Source of the DNA: Silene noctiflora
Lineage: Eukaryota; Streptophyta; Magnoliopsida; Caryophyllales; Caryophyllaceae
Length of the DNA: 20,843 nt
Assembly: GCA_009801015.1 (NCBI GenBank)
Contig: VHZZ01002313.1
Coordinates: 60,668 to 81,510 of the forward strand
Direction of reading: 5' to 3'
The notes beneath the pieces were generated by a model that was given only the letters and a program-made list of their open reading frames with translations, was not told the DNA's origin and made no database searches. Positions 18,856-20,843 of the stretch are shown one piece after another. The number at the start of each line of letters is the position of its first letter. The first letter of the stretch is position 1. The position numbers and the translations under genes are program-made.

Positions 18856-19519
18856 AATCCCCGCACACAATTTTACTAAATTTCGCACATTTTTATACCT
18901 TGTTTTGAGTTTACCCCTCTCATTTCTCACCCCACAAAGATAGAGACAAATCAAAACCCCAAAAAATAAGAAATCCAATAAGTGCCCCAATGGACCACCA
19001 CGCTGGTCGCCTCCGTAAACTGTTCGATGACGGAGAGGAGGAAAGGGGGTGTTGGTAGCAGAAGGTCGATCAATAGTCGTTCGGTGTTGGTCAACGACGC
19101 AGGGTGGTTAGGGTGGGGGATTTGTGGTCACAGATAGTGTTATGCCACGCCCACGATTTATTAGAAAATTGTGCAGAAAATGCAACATCATTTGCTTTAG
19201 TTGATTCTGGCCATTGATAATTTAACCTGCTAATCATAATTTGGTCAATCAATCTTTTCCACGACAAAAAATAAAACACTAAAGTGTGATTTTTTTTAAA
19301 AAAAACATCCATTCAATCAATTAAAAGATGTGTATTAACAAAATTGTTGATTAAACAATGAAATTACTTACGATATGTGCGAATTAATATCCATAATTGT
19401 TGAACTATTAACTAGTTGATTGAGTTTTGGGAGGGGAAAAAGGGGGAAGCCATTTATTAATTTTTTTAGGATGAAGGGTAGGATTGGAATAAAGGAGTAA
19501 AGTGTGCGGGATTTAGCAA
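18856..19519. mobile_element. Possible TIR element with CCCGCACAC ends
   Basis: AATCCCCGCACACAATTTTACT at the left is partly mirrored by AGTGTGCGGGATTTAGCAA at the right (19501-19519). The interior includes a more GC-rich patch (about 18990-19160) that could be captured DNA. A Mutator-like element is one reading. The arms are short and diverged, so this is weak. Confidence 0.3.
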
Positions 19520-19538
19520 TTTTTTTTTTTTTTTTTTG
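19520..19538. repeat. Poly(T) tract
   Basis: A homopolymer of about 19 T directly follows the possible TIR element. It might be the tail of a minus-strand retroposon, but no flanking duplication was found. Confidence 0.6.
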
Positions 19539-19559
19539 ACTCTTTATGTGCAAAGTAGA

Positions 19560-19850
19560 AGTAGTACTTTTTGGGGTGAATAATCAGTTTTTGACTTTTT
19601 AAAAGTAGTTTTAAAACTCTCTAATCTATAGTATTTGGCTAAGCTGCTACTTTTTCAGTTAAAAAAACACTTTTAAAACTTGGCCAAACAACCAAGTTTT
19701 TTAAAAGTTAAAATTAGTTTTCTAAAAGCTCCAAACCCATCTTTGTCCTTAAAAATAGGAGCAATTTGATGTTTCTAGTGAAAAACACTTTTAGAAAATT
19801 AAGCTTCAAAAACAAAAGCTCATTTTTAACAAGCTAGGTCAAACATGCTC
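19560..19850. mobile_element. hAT-like foldback repeat cluster
   Basis: It contains TTTGGCTAAGCTGCTACTTTTT mirrored by AACACTTTTAAAACTTGGCCAAA (19634-19688). Further ACTTTT/AAAAGT arms end at CTAGGTCAAACATGCTCTAA. It appears to be nested or rearranged copies of the same kind of GGCCAAAC-ended foldback as at 18587. Outer boundaries are uncertain. Confidence 0.4.
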
Positions 19851-19879
19851 TAAGTCAAGTTCTTGTAAGTTAAGTTTAG

Positions 19880-20092
19880 CAATATTATGCACGAAAACGT
19901 GTTGAGACGATATAAAAACAATAGCAAGATAAAGAACACAAGAATTTACGTGGTCCACTATCAATATGATAGCGCTACGTCCACAGGGCCAGAGAAATTT
20001 CACTATGTAGGGAGAGAATTACGGATTACAAAAGATGAACTCTCAAACTTGCCCCTCCAAGTCTTTTACCCTTCTCTCTTACCTTAAAGGTT
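19880..20092. repeat. Unclassified dispersed-repeat fragment
   Basis: AACACAAGAATTTACGTGG followed by GCTACGTCCACAGGG resembles a phrase I associate with dispersed plant repeats, though I cannot place it in a family. A 66-aa open frame lies across it but has no recognisable domain. Confidence 0.3.
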
Positions 20093-20100
20093 AATACCTA

Positions 20101-20386
20101 GGGTGTGTTTGGATCGAGGGATTTGGAAGGAAAAGAAAGGGAGGGAGAGTAGGGGGTTCAAGATCCCTTGTTTGGATAACAAATAAAGATTGAGGGAAAT
20201 GAAGGGGAGAAGGATGTGGAGGGATCCATTTTCCCTCCTCCAATCTCCACAATAGGCATGATTTGGAGGAAAATTGTATCCAAACACCCACACCCCATTT
20301 CCCTTCCCCTTCCCCTTCCCTCCCTTTCTCTTCCCTCCTTCCCCCTCCCCTCCTTTTCCCTCCACTTTTACTATCCAAACACACCC
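20101..20386. mobile_element. TIR element with GGGTGTGTTTGGAT ends
   Basis: Perfect terminal inverted repeats (GGGTGTGTTTGGAT at 20101-20114, mirrored at 20373-20386) are embedded in CTAG palindromes at both junctions. The arms continue as a purine-rich left half (GGAAGGAAAAGAAAGGGAGG) against a pyrimidine-rich right half, so the whole can fold back. The internal ATCC/GTTTGGATA word repeats the terminal motif. Proline-rich frames on either strand are by-products of this composition. Superfamily is unclear (hAT or Harbinger-like). Confidence 0.65.
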
Positions 20387-20519
20387 TAGTGTTTTTATAT
20401 AGTTATTCCACACTAGAAAAAAAAAAAACTATTAAATCAAAGAATAAAACAAATAAGAAACCTATACAATTTACAAACATAACTCTCCTAAAACCTTTGG
20501 CTCACCTGCCGCTTTGGCT

Positions 20520-20800
20520 CCAAGCTCTCCGATGTCATGGGGGTGTAAGAGCATCTTTCATGGTATGAATCTTATATTACATGGTGTTGGTTGGAAATTT
20601 GGTACTAATTCGAATCTTCGAATTTGGAAGGATAAGTGGGTTAATGGGATGACTTACTAAGTTTGGGTTCCCCCCGCCTGATCACATGACAGAAGCTACT
20701 GTGTCAAACCTTTTCCTGCCTTCCTTATGCTGGAATAAGGAACTTGTGTTTGATCTGTTCGAGGAAGAGTGGGCTTCCAAAATTTGTGTTGTAACCTCCC
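20520..20800 (+). pseudogene. LINE ORF2 fragment (region after reverse transcriptase)
   Basis: One frame from 20520 reads PSSPMSWGCKSIFHGMNLIL, then GVGWKFGTNSNLRIWKDKWV. This matches the conserved SW-x-S-I...G-x-x-W-x-x-G-x-G-x-x-I-x-I-W-x-D-x-W pattern of plant L1-type LINEs, just downstream of the reverse transcriptase. After a stop (TAA at about 20658) and a frame change, PPDHMTEATVSNLFLPSLCW and a DLFEEEWASKI segment resemble the following block. The fragment is therefore decayed. The rest would lie to the right of the window; its 5' part is missing on the left. Confidence 0.65.
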
Positions 20801-20843
20801 CCCCCCCCCATACACCAAAGTGCCTTACCAAGGCCACCTTAGG

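Noticed and set aside
20084-20568. Proline-rich and Gly/Lys-rich frames on both strands
   Set aside because: They are produced by the purine/pyrimidine-rich halves of the TIR element and have no domain.

Overview
This is an AT-rich, intron-rich plant nuclear segment. Three things point to a flowering plant: a secreted plant-type L-ascorbate oxidase, an isoprenylated metallochaperone of the plant-only HIPP class, and a plant-type MIC60/mitofilin. The many Stowaway, Harbinger and hAT-like MITEs, and the recurrent 9-mer TACGGAGTA, look like Caryophyllales DNA (spinach, beet, Silene relatives). That lineage call is an impression, not a demonstrated result.

Layout. Bases 1-37 look like the 3' end of a Helitron whose body lies off the left edge. 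Bases 38-2080 are non-coding and carry a cluster of small TIR elements (934-1325). Gene 1 (+, 2173-4468, five exons) encodes a complete 576-aa L-ascorbate oxidase with all copper ligands. Gene 2 (-, 5617-4953, two exons) is a 149-aa HIPP convergent with gene 1. Bases 5800-8290 are intergenic, with MITE-like foldbacks and one fossil LTR-like stretch. Gene 3 (-, 18040-8397, twelve coding exons) encodes a 656-aa MIC60. Its introns are packed with transposon relics: a 107-bp foldback, two Stowaway copies, an ORF-less LINE-type retroposon with a 12-bp target duplication, and a 1-kb Stowaway-bounded GC-rich island. Upstream of MIC60 (18590-20843) lies a nest of hAT-like foldbacks, a purine/pyrimidine-rich TIR element and a decayed LINE ORF2 fragment running off the right edge.

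The three genes have unrelated jobs: apoplastic ascorbate oxidation, metal or protein binding at membranes, and mitochondrial cristae junctions. Nothing suggests a functional cluster. The more interesting signals are structural: a GC-AG intron and an 11-nt first coding exon in MIC60, uniform phase-0 introns, and transposon relics with readable boundaries. I found no convincing novel multi-gene system.
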